The notes: a model not told the origin generated them from the letters alone. DNA of 64,000 nt from Rhodococcus sp. 14-2470-1b (GCF_002259415.1 NZ_NPFY01000019.1:186001-250000); one strand, 5' to 3'. Positions 41,923-54,384 are shown, counted from the first letter of the stretch. Numbers and translations: made by a program.

Positions 41923-42154
41923 GTGACGATCCTTGCTGTCGATGCGTGTATGGGTGTTTTGTCCGAAATGACTAGTGGTGAATGTTGCTGTCCCCGAACG
42001 TTATTTCCGTATTGCATCGAGCCGAAAGGCGTGGAATGTAAACAACGCGCCTGCATGTAAACAGTGCGTGAAAGCGTGAGCATCTGCTCGAGCCCAGCCG
42101 TGGCGTCGGACTCGGCCGCGCTTCTGCGCCGTAGGCGAACAGTTCGGCGACGAC
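41923..42154. promoter_or_regulatory. Permease promoter region with 9-bp direct repeat
   Basis: No gene seen. The region is AT-rich for this genome. ATGTAAACA occurs twice (42036-42044 and 42055-42063), 19 bases apart, which could be a binding site for a regulator acting on the permease; no known box is matched closely. The side toward 42154 leads into the CIRCE elements of groEL2. Confidence 0.4.
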
Positions 42155-42181
42155 CTTGCACTCGCCATGGTCGAGTGCTAG
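42155..42181. promoter_or_regulatory. CIRCE element 1 (HrcA operator)
   Basis: CTTGCACTC-N9-GAGTGCTAG matches the CIRCE consensus TTAGCACTC-N9-GAGTGCTAA with a few changes and exact 9-9-9 spacing. HrcA should repress groEL2 here until heat or folding stress. hrcA itself is not in this window. Confidence 0.85.
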
Positions 42182-42189
42182 AAATGCAG

Positions 42190-42216
42190 TTGGCACTCGC
42201 GCCTTGTGAGTGCCAG
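42190..42216. promoter_or_regulatory. CIRCE element 2 (HrcA operator)
   Basis: TTGGCACTC-N9-GAGTGCCAG is a second CIRCE with exact 9-9-9 spacing, eight bases after the first. The 3' half-site of element 1 and the 5' half-site of element 2 are also close enough to form an alternative pair. Confidence 0.88.
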
Positions 42217-42295
42217 GTCGGGACGGTGAGGCTGGGAATCATCGACACCCCTGGTCGTCCGTCGCGGGCACCGAACTCGGCCGAGCAAGTGCAGA

Positions 42296-44013
<1,718 letters not shown>

Positions 44014-44029
44014 TCCGTCTCTCGAATCG

Positions 44030-44062
44030 GCCCGACTCCACTTCGGTGGGGTCGGGCTTTTT
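44030..44062 (+). terminator. Intrinsic terminator of groEL2
   Basis: GCCCGACTCCA-CTTCGG-TGGGGTCGGGC followed by TTTTT: an 11-base stem with one G-T pair, 17 bases after the groEL2 stop. Confidence 0.93.
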
Positions 44063-44182
44063 CGTGCTCGTGGCCTGGGTGTACGTGTGCCCTGGATGCA
44101 CACAAATCGGGTTCGCAAGGCCGGATGTGACTCCGGAGCTCGATCTGTGTGCAGCTAGGCGCTGGATGTCTAGGCTCGAGGG

Positions 44183-45136
44183 ATGGCAGCAGCGTCGGAG
44201 GCGATCGAACTCGAGGTGGGGGAGCGCATCGTGCGTGTCTCCAACCCCGACCGGGTGTACTTCCCCGAGAGCGGGGCCACCAAGCTCGATCTGGTGAACT
44301 ACTACCTCGGCGTCGGCGACGGCATCGTCCGTGCTCTACGGGAGCGGCCGTGCATGATGCACCGGTTCCCGAAAGGCTTGGCGGGAGACAAGGTTCACCA
44401 GAAGCGTGTGCCGAACGGCGCCCCGGACTGGCTCGGGACCGTGCGGGTGACGTTCCCGCGCTACAACCGAACCGCCGACGAACTGTGCGTCACCGAGTTG
44501 GCGCACGTCGTATGGGCGGTACAGATGTCGACGGTGGAGTTCCACCCCTGGAACTCCCGACGCGCGGACGTGGAGATGCCCGACGAGTGGCGCATCGATC
44601 TCGATCCCATGCCGGACTGCCCGTTCGATCGGGTTCGCCGAGTCGCCGGCGTCGCCGCCGAGGTCCTCGAAGATCTGGGTGCGACGGGCTGGCCGAAGAC
44701 ATCTGGTGGACATGGGCTGCACATCTACGTGCGGATTGCGCCGGAGTACGGATTCAAGGATGTTCGACGCGCTGCGCTCGCGTTCGCCCGTGAGGTGGAG
44801 CGCCGCGCCCCCGACGACGTGACGACGGTGTGGTGGCGCAAGGACCGCGATCCGACGAAGCTGTTCGTCGATTACAACCAGAACGCGCGGGACCACACCA
44901 TTGCCAGCGCTTACTCGGTGCGAGGCAATCAGCAAGCGACGGTGTCGACGCCGATTTCCTGGAACGAGGTGCCGGACGTCGATCCGCGTGACTTCACGAT
45001 CTTCACGGTGCCGGAGCGGTTCGCGACACTCGGCGACCTGCACGACGGCATCGACGAGGCGGTGTTCTCGCTCGACCCCTTGCTGGAGTGGGCAGAGCGC
45101 GACGAGCGAGAAGGGCTGACGGAACCGTCGGAGTAA
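44183..45136 (+). CDS. Stand-alone LigD-type primase/polymerase (PolDom)
   Basis: 317 residues, an archaeo-eukaryotic primase fold as in the polymerase domain of LigD, without ligase or nuclease domains, like mycobacterial PolD1/PolD2. The catalytic triad is intact: Asp139 and Asp141 (RIDLDPMP) and Asp230 (FVDYNQN). It also has the conserved VEFHPWNSR (His121) and the nucleotide-binding TSGGHGLHIYV. It probably acts in end-joining or gap-filling DNA repair with ribonucleotide preference. ATG 44183. A separate transcription unit behind the groEL2 terminator. Confidence 0.92.
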   Translation: MAAASEAIELEVGERIVRVSNPDRVYFPESGATKLDLVNYYLGVGDGIVRALRERPCMMHRFPKGLAGDKVHQKRVPNGAPDWLGTVRVTFPRYNRTADELCVTELAHVVWAVQMSTVEFHPWNSRRADVEMPDEWRIDLDPMPDCPFDRVRRVAGVAAEVLEDLGATGWPKTSGGHGLHIYVRIAPEYGFKDVRRAALAFAREVERRAPDDVTTVWWRKDRDPTKLFVDYNQNARDHTIASAYSVRGNQQATVSTPISWNEVPDVDPRDFTIFTVPERFATLGDLHDGIDEAVFSLDPLLEWAERDEREGLTEPSE

Positions 45137-45245
45137 CCGATTCGAGTCTCCATCGTTATCCGTGATCGGTTAATGGCTTCGTAAAACAGACCGATAGGAC
45201 GGGTAGACGAGTGGGCGCGCGGCCGGCTCGGGACGAGGAGAACCG

Positions 45246-45926
45246 ATGTCCGTCGCTCGAAAGACTGCACTTGTTGCTGCACTGTCTGCTGTCTTGGCTG
45301 TAAGCGCCTGCTCCGGCGCGGATTCCGACGCTGCTGCACCGGACGGTGCTGCAACAACCGACACGTCGGCCGTTGCCACGACGGAGGCAGCCGCGCCGCC
45401 GTCGCAATCCGACGTCCAAGCTGCGCCGACACCCGAGCCCCAGCAGCAGGCCGCGGCGTCGGCGACGACGCGGACACCCGAGGAAGTGTCGGATCTGTTC
45501 CCGTGGAATCAGCCGCGGCCGAGCCTCGATTCCGGCAATGTCGACCCGGCACTGTTCGCTACCGATCTGTACCAGTACAACTTCACCACGCCCTCGGGCA
45601 ATGTTCAGTGCGGGATCTGGGCTGGGGGATCACCTGCAGGCCAGGTGGGTTGTCAGGCGCAGACGAGTGTCGCGCCGTTCGAAGGCCGCACATGCACCAA
45701 TGCCGAGAACGACAAGTACGCAGTGCGGGTCAACGACGTTGGGGCGCAACACATCTGCACGACGCAAGGGATCTACACGGCCGACGAACCTCGAGTGCTC
45801 GAATACGGTCAGGTGTTGTCCGCGGTCGGCGTGGTGTGCGAATCCGACGAGATGTTCGGCGTCACCTGCTGGGGAACCGAAGGCGCGTTCATGTTCGCGC
45901 GTGACTGGAACGTGAGCTGGAGCTAA
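45246..45926 (+). CDS. Lipoprotein with Cys-rich C-terminal domain, function unknown
   Basis: 226 residues. Signal peptide with lipobox (LAVSAC, Cys22). Residues 23-80 are an Ala/Thr/Pro/Gln linker. The C-terminal 130 residues hold six Cys in a pattern suggesting three disulfides (FTTPSGNVQCGIW, VGCQAQTS, RTCTNAEND, QHICTTQG, VVCESDE, GVTCWG) and resemble the DUF6636-type secreted domain of actinobacteria. ATG 45246 follows GAGGAGAACCG. The stop overlaps that of the convergent GntR gene by four bases. Confidence 0.78.
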   Translation: MSVARKTALVAALSAVLAVSACSGADSDAAAPDGAATTDTSAVATTEAAAPPSQSDVQAAPTPEPQQQAAASATTRTPEEVSDLFPWNQPRPSLDSGNVDPALFATDLYQYNFTTPSGNVQCGIWAGGSPAGQVGCQAQTSVAPFEGRTCTNAENDKYAVRVNDVGAQHICTTQGIYTADEPRVLEYGQVLSAVGVVCESDEMFGVTCWGTEGAFMFARDWNVSWS

Positions 45927-46618
45927 CGGCGGAGCGATTCCACGGCGCCCCGGACGGCGTCGAGGTGCGCGGCCATGGCCTCGGCGGCCTTCTCGTAGCT
46001 GCCGGACCGAATGCCCTCGACGATGAGGTCGTGTTCGGTATTGGACTTCTGCTGGCGTCGGGCGACGAGGTTGAGCGTCTCCGATTGGCGGGTGAGCGCG
46101 CCGCGGATGTCGACGATGATCGCTTCGAACACGCGGTTCTTGCTGGCTCGGGCGATGGCGGTGTGGAATTGGCCGTCGAGCAGAACCCAGGCCTGGTGGT
46201 CGTCCTCGCCTCGCATTTCGTCGGTGAGCCCTTCGAGGACGGCCAGGTCTTCGTCGGTGCGACGCTCGGCTGCCCAGCCGGCCGACGGGATTTCCACGTG
46301 GGGGCGGGCTTCCATCAGTTCCCGGGCGTCGTAGTTGCCGATGTCGAGATCGCCGGTGACGCGATCTCGGGTGACGAAAGTGCCGCGGCCCGTTTTGGTT
46401 TCGGTGAGCCCGAGTGCGTTGCACGATCGAAGTGCCTCTCGGATCACGGATCGGCTGACGGCGTATCTGGTGGCCAGTGCGCTCTCGGCGGGGAGTCGTT
46501 CGCCGATGGCGATCTGGCCGGCGACGATGGCGTCGCGGATGTCGGCGAACACGGCCTCTGCTGCGCTCAGTCTCGTTGCGGTCGGCTGACTGACCGCCCA
46601 GCTGTCCGACAGGTTCAT
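45923..46618 (-). CDS. GntR family regulator, FCD (FadR-like) subgroup
   Basis: 231 residues from ATG 46618, with GAGGA upstream. N-terminal winged helix (VFADIRDAIVAGQIAIGERLPAESALATRYAVSRSVIREALRSCNALGLTETKTGRGTFV) and a C-terminal FCD ligand domain with Asp/His candidates for the metal site (DGQFHTAIARASKN). Divergent from aspA-permease-asparaginase, with a palindrome CTGTC-A-GACAG between. It is probably the operon's regulator, sensing a dicarboxylate or amino acid. Confidence 0.9.
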   Translation of the reverse strand: MNLSDSWAVSQPTATRLSAAEAVFADIRDAIVAGQIAIGERLPAESALATRYAVSRSVIREALRSCNALGLTETKTGRGTFVTRDRVTGDLDIGNYDARELMEARPHVEIPSAGWAAERRTDEDLAVLEGLTDEMRGEDDHQAWVLLDGQFHTAIARASKNRVFEAIIVDIRGALTRQSETLNLVARRQQKSNTEHDLIVEGIRSGSYEKAAEAMAAHLDAVRGAVESLRR

Positions 46619-46697
46619 GTCTGAATAGTCCTCTTCCTGCGGCGGGGGAGTCAAGGTGACGGTTGACGGACGGACGTGTCTTGGTTCACACTCTAAC

Positions 46698-46708
46698 CTG
46701 TCAGACAG
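46698..46708. promoter_or_regulatory. Likely GntR/FCD operator upstream of aspA
   Basis: CTGTCAGACAG is a perfect 11-base palindrome 32 bases before the aspA start. FCD-type GntR regulators commonly bind short sites of the form TGTCnGACA, so it is a good candidate for the divergent regulator. Confidence 0.65.
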
Positions 46709-46739
46709 CCGGACAGCCGGACATCAGAAGGAGCAGGAC

Positions 46740-48179
<1,440 letters not shown>

Positions 48180-48185
48180 CCGCAC

Positions 48186-49604
48186 ATGACAGTCGACACT
48201 CGACATTCGGAAGACCTCGGATACCGTAAAGCTCTGGTACCGAGACAGATTCAGATGATCGCCATCGGAGGTGCGATCGGAACCGGCCTCTTCATGGGCG
48301 CAGGCGGACGGTTGCACGACTCCGGTCCGGCCCTGGTGCTCGTCTACGCTCTCTGCGGGTTCTTCGCTTTCCTGATCCTCCGCGCGCTCGGCGAACTGGT
48401 GATGCACCGACCGTCGTCGGGAAGCTTCGTGTCCTACGCACGCGAATTCTTCGGGGAGAAGATGGCGTTCGCGGCCGGCTGGCTGTACTGGATGAACTGG
48501 GCCATGACGGCCGTGGTCGACGTGACAGCGGTTGCGCTGTACATGAACTTCTTCAAGAAGTACTGGGCGCCACTCGGAGATGTGGACCAGTGGGTCTTCG
48601 CGCTGATCGGCCTGGTTCTCGTACTCGGTCTGAATCTGGTGTCGGTCAGGGTCTTCGGAGAGCTCGAGTTCTGGTTCGCGCTCATCAAGGTTCTCGCCTT
48701 GGTCACCTTCCTGGTCGTCGGCGTGTACTACGTCATCTTCGGAACTCCCATCGACGGTCAGGCTCCAGGCTTGTCGGTCATCACCGACAACGGCGGACTG
48801 ATCCCCAACGGGCTGCTGCCCGCGATCGTCGTGGTGCAGGGCGTCGTGTTCGCGTATGCGTCGATCGAGCTCGTCGGCACCGCGGCGGGAGAGACCGCGA
48901 ACCCGGAGAAGGTCATACCCAAGGCGATCAACACGGTGATCGTCAGGATCCTGGTGTTCTACGTGGGTTCGGTGCTACTGCTGTCGCTTCTGTTGCCGTA
49001 CAGCGCATATCACGCAGGGGAAAGTCCGTTCGTCACGTTCTTCGGCGCGATCGACGTGCAGGGCGCCGACGCCATCATGAACCTCGTGGTGCTCACCGCA
49101 GCACTGTCCTCGCTGAACGCCGGGCTGTATTCGACGGGCCGCATCCTCCACTCGATGGCCGTCGCCGGATCCGCACCGAAGTTCGCGGCTCGGATGAACA
49201 AGGCCGGAGTTCCCTACGGCGGAATCGCCTTGACAGCGTTGGTGGCGCTCGCCGGCGTCGGACTCAACGCTGCAGTACCGGCACAGGCGTTCGAGATCGT
49301 GTTGAACTTCGCGGCCCTCGGTATCATCAGCGCATGGGCGGTGATCATTCTGTGTCAACTGAAGCTGTGGTCGCGCTCTCGCTCGGGAGACCTCGCCCGG
49401 CCGAAGTTCCGGATGTTCGGCGCTCCCTACACCGGTATCGCGACGTTGGTCTTCCTCCTCGCCGTGTTGATTCTGATGGCGTTCGACAAGCCGGTCGGTA
49501 CCTGGACCATCGCGTCGATCCTGATCATCGCACCGTTGCTCGTCGGCGGATGGTTCCTGTGCCGCAATCGGATTGCCGCAGTGGCCGAAGAACGAGAGGG
49601 ATGA
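48186..49604 (+). CDS. ansP: Amino-acid permease, likely asparagine
   Basis: 472 residues, twelve membrane helices, APC/AAT family: [94 protein letters not shown]. Closely related in sequence to the permease at 40435. Placed seven bases after aspA and directly before an asparaginase gene, so asparagine (or aspartate) is the most likely cargo. ATG 48186. The exact substrate is inferred from context. Confidence 0.9.
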   Translation: MTVDTRHSEDLGYRKALVPRQIQMIAIGGAIGTGLFMGAGGRLHDSGPALVLVYALCGFFAFLILRALGELVMHRPSSGSFVSYAREFFGEKMAFAAGWLYWMNWAMTAVVDVTAVALYMNFFKKYWAPLGDVDQWVFALIGLVLVLGLNLVSVRVFGELEFWFALIKVLALVTFLVVGVYYVIFGTPIDGQAPGLSVITDNGGLIPNGLLPAIVVVQGVVFAYASIELVGTAAGETANPEKVIPKAINTVIVRILVFYVGSVLLLSLLLPYSAYHAGESPFVTFFGAIDVQGADAIMNLVVLTAALSSLNAGLYSTGRILHSMAVAGSAPKFAARMNKAGVPYGGIALTALVALAGVGLNAAVPAQAFEIVLNFAALGIISAWAVIILCQLKLWSRSRSGDLARPKFRMFGAPYTGIATLVFLLAVLILMAFDKPVGTWTIASILIIAPLLVGGWFLCRNRIAAVAEEREG

Positions 49605-49608
49605 CGGC

Positions 49609-50460
49609 TTGTCTCACATTGCCCTGCTGACAACAGGCGGAACCATCGGGAGCAGCCGCGACGAGGACGGCATCTCGAGGCCCGGCTCCGTGGGTTTCGA
49701 CCTGCCGGGCGAAGTACGGGTCCGCACCCTGATGTCCAAGGACAGCTCGGCGTTCGACTTCGCGGACCTGGACCGCATCGTCGACGCCGTGTTCGACGAG
49801 CTCGACGACCCGGCCTGCCTGGGTGTGGTGGTGCTGCACGGCACGGACACGATGGAAGAGTCCTCGCTGTTGGTGGATCTGTTCCACGGGGACCCGAGGC
49901 CCGTGGTGTTCACCGGTGCACAGCGCACGTCCGACCACGCGGACGCGGACGGTCCGGGCAACGTCGCCGCGGCCGTCGACGCCGTTCTCGACGAGGCGAA
50001 CCGTGGCCGCGGTGTACTCGTCGTGTTCGGTGGACGGACGCTGCCTGCGCGGGGACTGTCCAAGTGGCACACAACGGAACTCGACGCATTCGTCAGCTCC
50101 GGTGAGCCGCGCGATGTCGTGCCTCGGACTCCGATCTCCGGTGTCCGCGTGGACATCGTGGCGCTGTACCCCGGCGCCGACGCAGTGGCCATCGACGCCT
50201 TCGTCTCCGCGGGCGCTCAGGGCATCGTGCTCGAGGCCACCGGGTCCGGGAACACCAATCCGTCCGTCGTGGCGGCGGTGAAGAGCGCGGGTGTACCGGT
50301 CGTCGTCACCACTCGCGTGCCCGTCGGGACCATCGAGCCCACGTACGGCGGTGGCGGCGGCGGAGCGGATCTCGTGGACGCCGGGGCCGTGTTCTCGCCG
50401 TTGCTACGCGCAGGCCAGGCGCGGGTGGTGCTCGCGGTACAGATCGCACACCGGGCCTGA
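49609..50460 (+). CDS. ansA: Asparaginase
   Basis: Hydrolyses asparagine to aspartate and ammonia. 283 residues. The start is taken at TTG 49609, with GAGAGGG upstream, giving MSHIALLTTGGTIGS with nucleophile Thr12. The second motif VVLHGTDTMEESS (about 75-86) carries Thr79 and Asp80. No signal peptide, so it is cytoplasmic. Shorter than type II enzymes by about 40 residues. It lies four bases after the permease. A long hairpin spans its end. Confidence 0.9.
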   Translation: MSHIALLTTGGTIGSSRDEDGISRPGSVGFDLPGEVRVRTLMSKDSSAFDFADLDRIVDAVFDELDDPACLGVVVLHGTDTMEESSLLVDLFHGDPRPVVFTGAQRTSDHADADGPGNVAAAVDAVLDEANRGRGVLVVFGGRTLPARGLSKWHTTELDAFVSSGEPRDVVPRTPISGVRVDIVALYPGADAVAIDAFVSAGAQGIVLEATGSGNTNPSVVAAVKSAGVPVVVTTRVPVGTIEPTYGGGGGGADLVDAGAVFSPLLRAGQARVVLAVQIAHRA

Positions 50461-50528
50461 CGCTCCATTATCGGTCGATTCCGGGCAAGATCGGTCGTAT
50501 CGGCCTCCAAAGTGGAGCGTCAGGCCCG
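50452..50528. terminator. Long inverted repeat between ansA and the MOSC gene
   Basis: CGGGCCTGACGCTCCA (50452-50467) and TGGAGCGTCAGGCCCG (50513-50528) are perfect 16-base complements enclosing 45 bases. The left arm contains the ansA stop and the right arm ends one base before the MOSC stop. It could terminate both convergent units; there is no T-run. Confidence 0.6.
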
Positions 50529-50529
50529 C

Positions 50530-51330
50530 CTACAGTTCCGATTCGCCCCAGGTCGTGACGTTCACGCTGTCCCCGACGGAGAGTGTGCCGCCGTCGACCA
50601 CGCTGAATTTCGCGCCGAAGGCAACGCCCTTCTGCCGTGCCTTTCGGTACGTGCCGAGGGTTTTCAGTGGTTCGCGTCCGTCCCGCACTCCGCGCGCCTG
50701 GTCGACAGTGGTGACGGGGCAGCGGATCGCGAGTTTGGTGTAGGCGAGCTCTGTCTCTCCGATCGAGACGTCGCGGACGAGGTCCTCGGTGTGGGGGTCG
50801 TCCCAGCCGGTGACGACGATGTTCGGCCGGAATCGATTCATCGGAAGCGGCGCGTCCATCCGGGTGTTCAATCCGTCCAGCGTGGACTCCGAGAGGATGT
50901 GGACCGCGGAGCTGTCCGCGAATGCCGCTGTCCCTGGGGTGATTCCGTCGGTGACGCGGTGGAAGTCGGAGGGGACGGCAACCAACCGCGACGCCTCGCC
51001 GACGACCTCGCTCAACCACGACGCGACGTCGTCGCCCTGATCGATGCCGAGGAACGGCGCGCGGAACATGGTGACGTCGATCGGCCGTGACCGTCGATCG
51101 ATCGTGCAGGTGACCGATCCGAATTCCTCGTGCGTGAGCGTCAGTTCGTCACCGTCGATCGACGGCGTCACCACGGCGAGGACGGGGTCGCTGCGTTGGC
51201 TGCGGAACGCGAAGTCGTCGTCGACGATCATGAATTCTCGATCGTGTTCGATCCCGCGGACCGTCATCCGTGCGGTATCGAGTGACTGCCCGGCGCAACC
51301 CTTGACCGGGTAGCAGACCAATTCGGACAC
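50530..51330 (-). CDS. MOSC domain protein (mARC/YcbX-like)
   Basis: 266 residues from GTG 51330, which has GGAG seven bases upstream; the frame continues to 51381 but would overlap the pncA start. N-terminal MOSC_N barrel (VSELVCYPVKGCAGQSLDTA, GIEHDREFMIVDDD) and a MOSC domain with Cys204 (YTKLAIRCPVTTVD) at the molybdenum-ligand position, then FGAKFSVVDGGTLSVGDSV. Members reduce N-hydroxylated bases with a Moco cofactor. Divergent from pncA. Confidence 0.89.
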   Translation of the reverse strand: MSELVCYPVKGCAGQSLDTARMTVRGIEHDREFMIVDDDFAFRSQRSDPVLAVVTPSIDGDELTLTHEEFGSVTCTIDRRSRPIDVTMFRAPFLGIDQGDDVASWLSEVVGEASRLVAVPSDFHRVTDGITPGTAAFADSSAVHILSESTLDGLNTRMDAPLPMNRFRPNIVVTGWDDPHTEDLVRDVSIGETELAYTKLAIRCPVTTVDQARGVRDGREPLKTLGTYRKARQKGVAFGAKFSVVDGGTLSVGDSVNVTTWGESEL

Positions 51331-51379
51331 TGTGGCACTCCGACCTGTGGCACTCACACCGGCGAGGATACTGGGGGCC

Positions 51380-51952
51380 ATGACACGTGCATTGTTGGTA
51401 GTCGATGTTCAGAACGATTTCACCGAAGGCGGTGCTCTCGGAGTCGTGGGCGGTGCAGATGTCGCGCGTCGGATCAGCGGACTTCTCGCGCGGCAGGGCG
51501 ACACGTACGACGTCATCGTCGCATCGCGTGACTGGCACGATGCCGACAGTGACAACGGTGGCCACTTCGCCACCGACGAGCAGCCCGACTTCGTGACGAC
51601 GTGGCCGGTGCACTGTGTTGCGGGCACTGCCGGCGCCGAGTACCACCCGGAGTTCGCGACGGACTCGGTCGACGTGCATGTCCTGAAGGGGCAGGGCGAG
51701 GCGTCCTACTCCGCGTTCGAGGGCAGCACCGAGGACGGCACTGCGCTGCGAGACGTGCTGGATGCCAACGAGGTCACCGACATCGACGTCGTCGGCATTG
51801 CGACCGACTACTGCGTGCGGGCCTCCGCCCTGGACGCGATCCACCATGGCCTGACCGTCCGAATTCTGACCGAGTTCGTTGCAGGGGTCGCGCCGGAGTC
51901 CTCCGAGACCGCCCTGAAAGAACTGTCCGACGCCGGTGCCGTGCTGGCCTAG
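51380..51952 (+). CDS. pncA: Nicotinamidase / pyrazinamidase
   Basis: Hydrolyses nicotinamide to nicotinate for NAD salvage. 190 residues with the catalytic triad Asp9 (LLVVDVQNDF), Lys103 (VLKGQ) and Cys145 (ATDYCVRASA), and the metal-site run ASRDWHDADSDNGGHF (Asp51, His53, His62). ATG 51380. Divergent from the MOSC gene; its stop overlaps that of the next, convergent gene by four bases. Confidence 0.95.
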   Translation: MTRALLVVDVQNDFTEGGALGVVGGADVARRISGLLARQGDTYDVIVASRDWHDADSDNGGHFATDEQPDFVTTWPVHCVAGTAGAEYHPEFATDSVDVHVLKGQGEASYSAFEGSTEDGTALRDVLDANEVTDIDVVGIATDYCVRASALDAIHHGLTVRILTEFVAGVAPESSETALKELSDAGAVLA

Positions 51953-52551
51953 GGCGTGTCGATGGTGGTCGTGATCGACGTGACCGACGGTGCCGCCGGG
52001 GTACTGCCGAACCCGAAAGTGACCGGGGGAGTGACGGGCGTCAGGTGGCCCAGGTCATCGCCGCGCCAGGACGCGGAGGCGCCGATGATTCGGTGTTGGT
52101 GCTTCGCGCCGTAGTACTCGCGCCTGTCGTTTCCTGCACTGCCGCGGGTGCGTACACCTCGGAGGACGACCCGTGCGATGGGATCGGAGATGCGGCAGAA
52201 CCACGGTGCGGTGGAGATGGAGGACGGGACCACCGCGAGGAGTGCGCCGAGTGCGGTGGAGCGTCCCGTTCTCAGGGTGAGTCGTAGGGCGTCGGTGTTC
52301 ACGGTCACCGTGTCGCCGACTCGCGTGAAGACGACCGGGGTCAGTGACACGTCGTCGAACGTGTATGTCGCGGTGACGAATTCGCGTACGTTGTCGTCCG
52401 GTGCGAGCAGAAGGCGGTGGCCGCCGGAGAACTGGATCATGACGTCGGTGAACTCTCCGAGCGGAGATCGGGTCCAGTGCCCGACGACGATGCGTACGCC
52501 CGACGAGGTACCTACTCCGAATATCTCACCGTGAAACCGTGATCTTCCCAT
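51949..52551 (-). CDS. Conserved hypothetical protein
   Basis: 200 residues from ATG 52551. No membrane segment or motif I recognise. The N-terminal 150 residues look beta-rich (VRIVVGHWTRSPLGEFTDVMIQFSGGHRLLLAP, FVTATYTFDDVSLTPVVFTRVGDTVTV) with an aromatic FCRISDPIARVV segment, while the last 40 are Thr/Pro/Ser-rich. Divergent from zwf, 48 bases apart. Codon use looks normal for the window. Function unknown. Confidence 0.7.
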   Translation of the reverse strand: MGRSRFHGEIFGVGTSSGVRIVVGHWTRSPLGEFTDVMIQFSGGHRLLLAPDDNVREFVTATYTFDDVSLTPVVFTRVGDTVTVNTDALRLTLRTGRSTALGALLAVVPSSISTAPWFCRISDPIARVVLRGVRTRGSAGNDRREYYGAKHQHRIIGASASWRGDDLGHLTPVTPPVTFGFGSTPAAPSVTSITTTIDTP

Positions 52552-52599
52552 CACACCGACTGTAACCCTGCGGCGTTGTTCTGGGTGCATGATGGATTC

Positions 52600-54003
52600 A
52601 TGGCGTCCACGCGTTCCGATTCGCAGCAACCCACGATCTTCGTCCTGTTCGGTGCGACAGGCGACCTTGCCAAGCGCATGGTCCTGCCGTCGTTCCATCA
52701 ACTCCATGTCGAAGGACTGCTCCCGGAGGAGTGGCTTCTCGTCGGCAACGGCAGGCACGACACGTCCGACGACGAGTTCCGGGATCACGTGCGTAGTGCA
52801 CTCGAGGAGTTCGGCTCAGGGGCGGACGACTGGGATTCGTTCTCCGAGCGAATTCGGTTCGCAGGCAACGGGTTCACCGTGGACGACCCGGGTGATCTCG
52901 TCGACGTCGTCGCGAAGGCTCGTGAGGACATCGGCGACGCGCAGCTCGTGCACTACATCGCACTGCCGCCGAGCACGTTCGAGGATTACACGGCCGCGCT
53001 GGGTGCACACGGCCTCGCCGACGGCGCACGGGTGGTGTACGAGAAGCCGTTCGGCACGTCGCAGAAGGCATTCGAGCAGCTCGACAAGGCTGTGCACGAC
53101 GTGTTGGACGAGAAGCAGATCTACCGGATCGATCACTTCCTGGGCAAGGAAGCGACGCAGAACCTGCACGTGCTGAGATTCGCGAACGGCATGATCGACG
53201 GGATCTGGAACTCCGAGCACGTCGAGCAGGTGCAGATCGACGTACCGGAAACGCTGAACATCGACGACCGGGCCGAGTTCTACGACAGCACCGGTGCCGT
53301 ACTGGACATGCTGGTGACGCACCTGTTCCAGGTTGCCGCGGAGGTCGCGATGGAACCGCCCGCGACGCTCGATGCGGAGGACCTGCAGTCCGCGCGTGAA
53401 TCCGTCATCGGGTGTTTCAAGCCGATCGACACCTCCGAAGTGGTGCTCGGTCAGTACGACGGGTACCGCGACGTCGAGGGCGTGGCCGACGATTCGATCG
53501 TGGACACGTTCGTCGCCGCGACGCTGTGGGTCGACACCGACCGATGGCGTGGAGTCCCCTTCTTGCTGCGCACCGGAAAGATGCTGGGGGTCGGTGCCCA
53601 GCGTGTGTCGCTGGTGTTCAGGACTCCGGCGAACAGTCCAGTGAAGGACCTGCCCCGCGACGGTGCGGTGTTGTCCTTCGACCTGTCCGGCAACGGTGCG
53701 ATCGACGTCGCGATGACGGTGAAGGAGCCGGGCCCGGACTTCGACCTGTCCGTCGGCCACCTGTCCCTGCCGCTGCCGTCGGTGCCCGATGCCGAACCGT
53801 TGTCCCCCTACTCACGTCTGATCCTCGACGTGCTGAACGGAGACCGGTCGCTGTTCACCCGGCCCGACGGCTTGGCTCACGTGTGGGAGGTCGCCGCGCC
53901 GCTGCTGAACGATCCTCCCGCAGTGAAGTCGTACGCACCGGGGTCGATGGGACCGAAGGAGGCAGACGACCTCGCCGCGCCGTGCGGTTGGTTGGTGCAC
54001 TGA
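52600..54003 (+). CDS. zwf: Glucose-6-phosphate dehydrogenase
   Basis: Oxidises glucose 6-phosphate to 6-phosphogluconolactone, making NADPH. 467 residues: dinucleotide motif FGATGDLAKR (17-26), the catalytic RIDHFLGKE (176-184), and RTGKMLGVGAQRVSLVF in the C-terminal domain. It stands alone here, without tal, opcA or pgl beside it, so it may be a second zwf of the genome rather than the one in the pentose-phosphate cluster (inference). ATG 52600. Converges with the PspC gene. Confidence 0.95.
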   Translation: MASTRSDSQQPTIFVLFGATGDLAKRMVLPSFHQLHVEGLLPEEWLLVGNGRHDTSDDEFRDHVRSALEEFGSGADDWDSFSERIRFAGNGFTVDDPGDLVDVVAKAREDIGDAQLVHYIALPPSTFEDYTAALGAHGLADGARVVYEKPFGTSQKAFEQLDKAVHDVLDEKQIYRIDHFLGKEATQNLHVLRFANGMIDGIWNSEHVEQVQIDVPETLNIDDRAEFYDSTGAVLDMLVTHLFQVAAEVAMEPPATLDAEDLQSARESVIGCFKPIDTSEVVLGQYDGYRDVEGVADDSIVDTFVAATLWVDTDRWRGVPFLLRTGKMLGVGAQRVSLVFRTPANSPVKDLPRDGAVLSFDLSGNGAIDVAMTVKEPGPDFDLSVGHLSLPLPSVPDAEPLSPYSRLILDVLNGDRSLFTRPDGLAHVWEVAAPLLNDPPAVKSYAPGSMGPKEADDLAAPCGWLVH

Positions 54004-54023
54004 CCGCTGTACCAGGTGGAAGG

Positions 54024-54224
54024 TCAGCGCTGGGGCATCAGCATCCACGCCGCGAGGTAGACGAGGGCGACGGTGCCGGCCGAGACGAATGCACCGATGA
54101 CGGTGAGCACTCGAACGAGGTTCGGGTCGATCTCGAAGTACTCGGCGACACCGCCACACACACCGGCGATCATCTTCTGCGAGTCGGAGCGAACGAATTC
54201 CTTGGGGGCGTTGGTGTAAGTCAT
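54024..54224 (-). CDS. PspC domain membrane protein
   Basis: 66 residues from ATG 54224. The whole protein is a PspC domain: FVRSDSQKMIAGVCGGVAEYFEIDPNLVRVLTVIGAF and a membrane helix VSAGTVALVYLAAWMLMP. PspC proteins take part in phage-shock/envelope stress sensing; no pspA is adjacent. Between zwf and the divergent ppk2. Confidence 0.88.
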   Translation of the reverse strand: MTYTNAPKEFVRSDSQKMIAGVCGGVAEYFEIDPNLVRVLTVIGAFVSAGTVALVYLAAWMLMPQR

Positions 54225-54384
54225 GACACGAAGTCTGCGCGATGTCAGGGCCCCGGCACATCGGGAACAACCCCCATCTCGACCCTGATTCGTAGCGCAT
54301 GTCCACGCTTCTCGGGGTGAACCGCGTCCGTCGTTCACCGAAGTGTCACCGGTTCGTTTCCGTATCCGGCTAGCTTCTGCGGTC

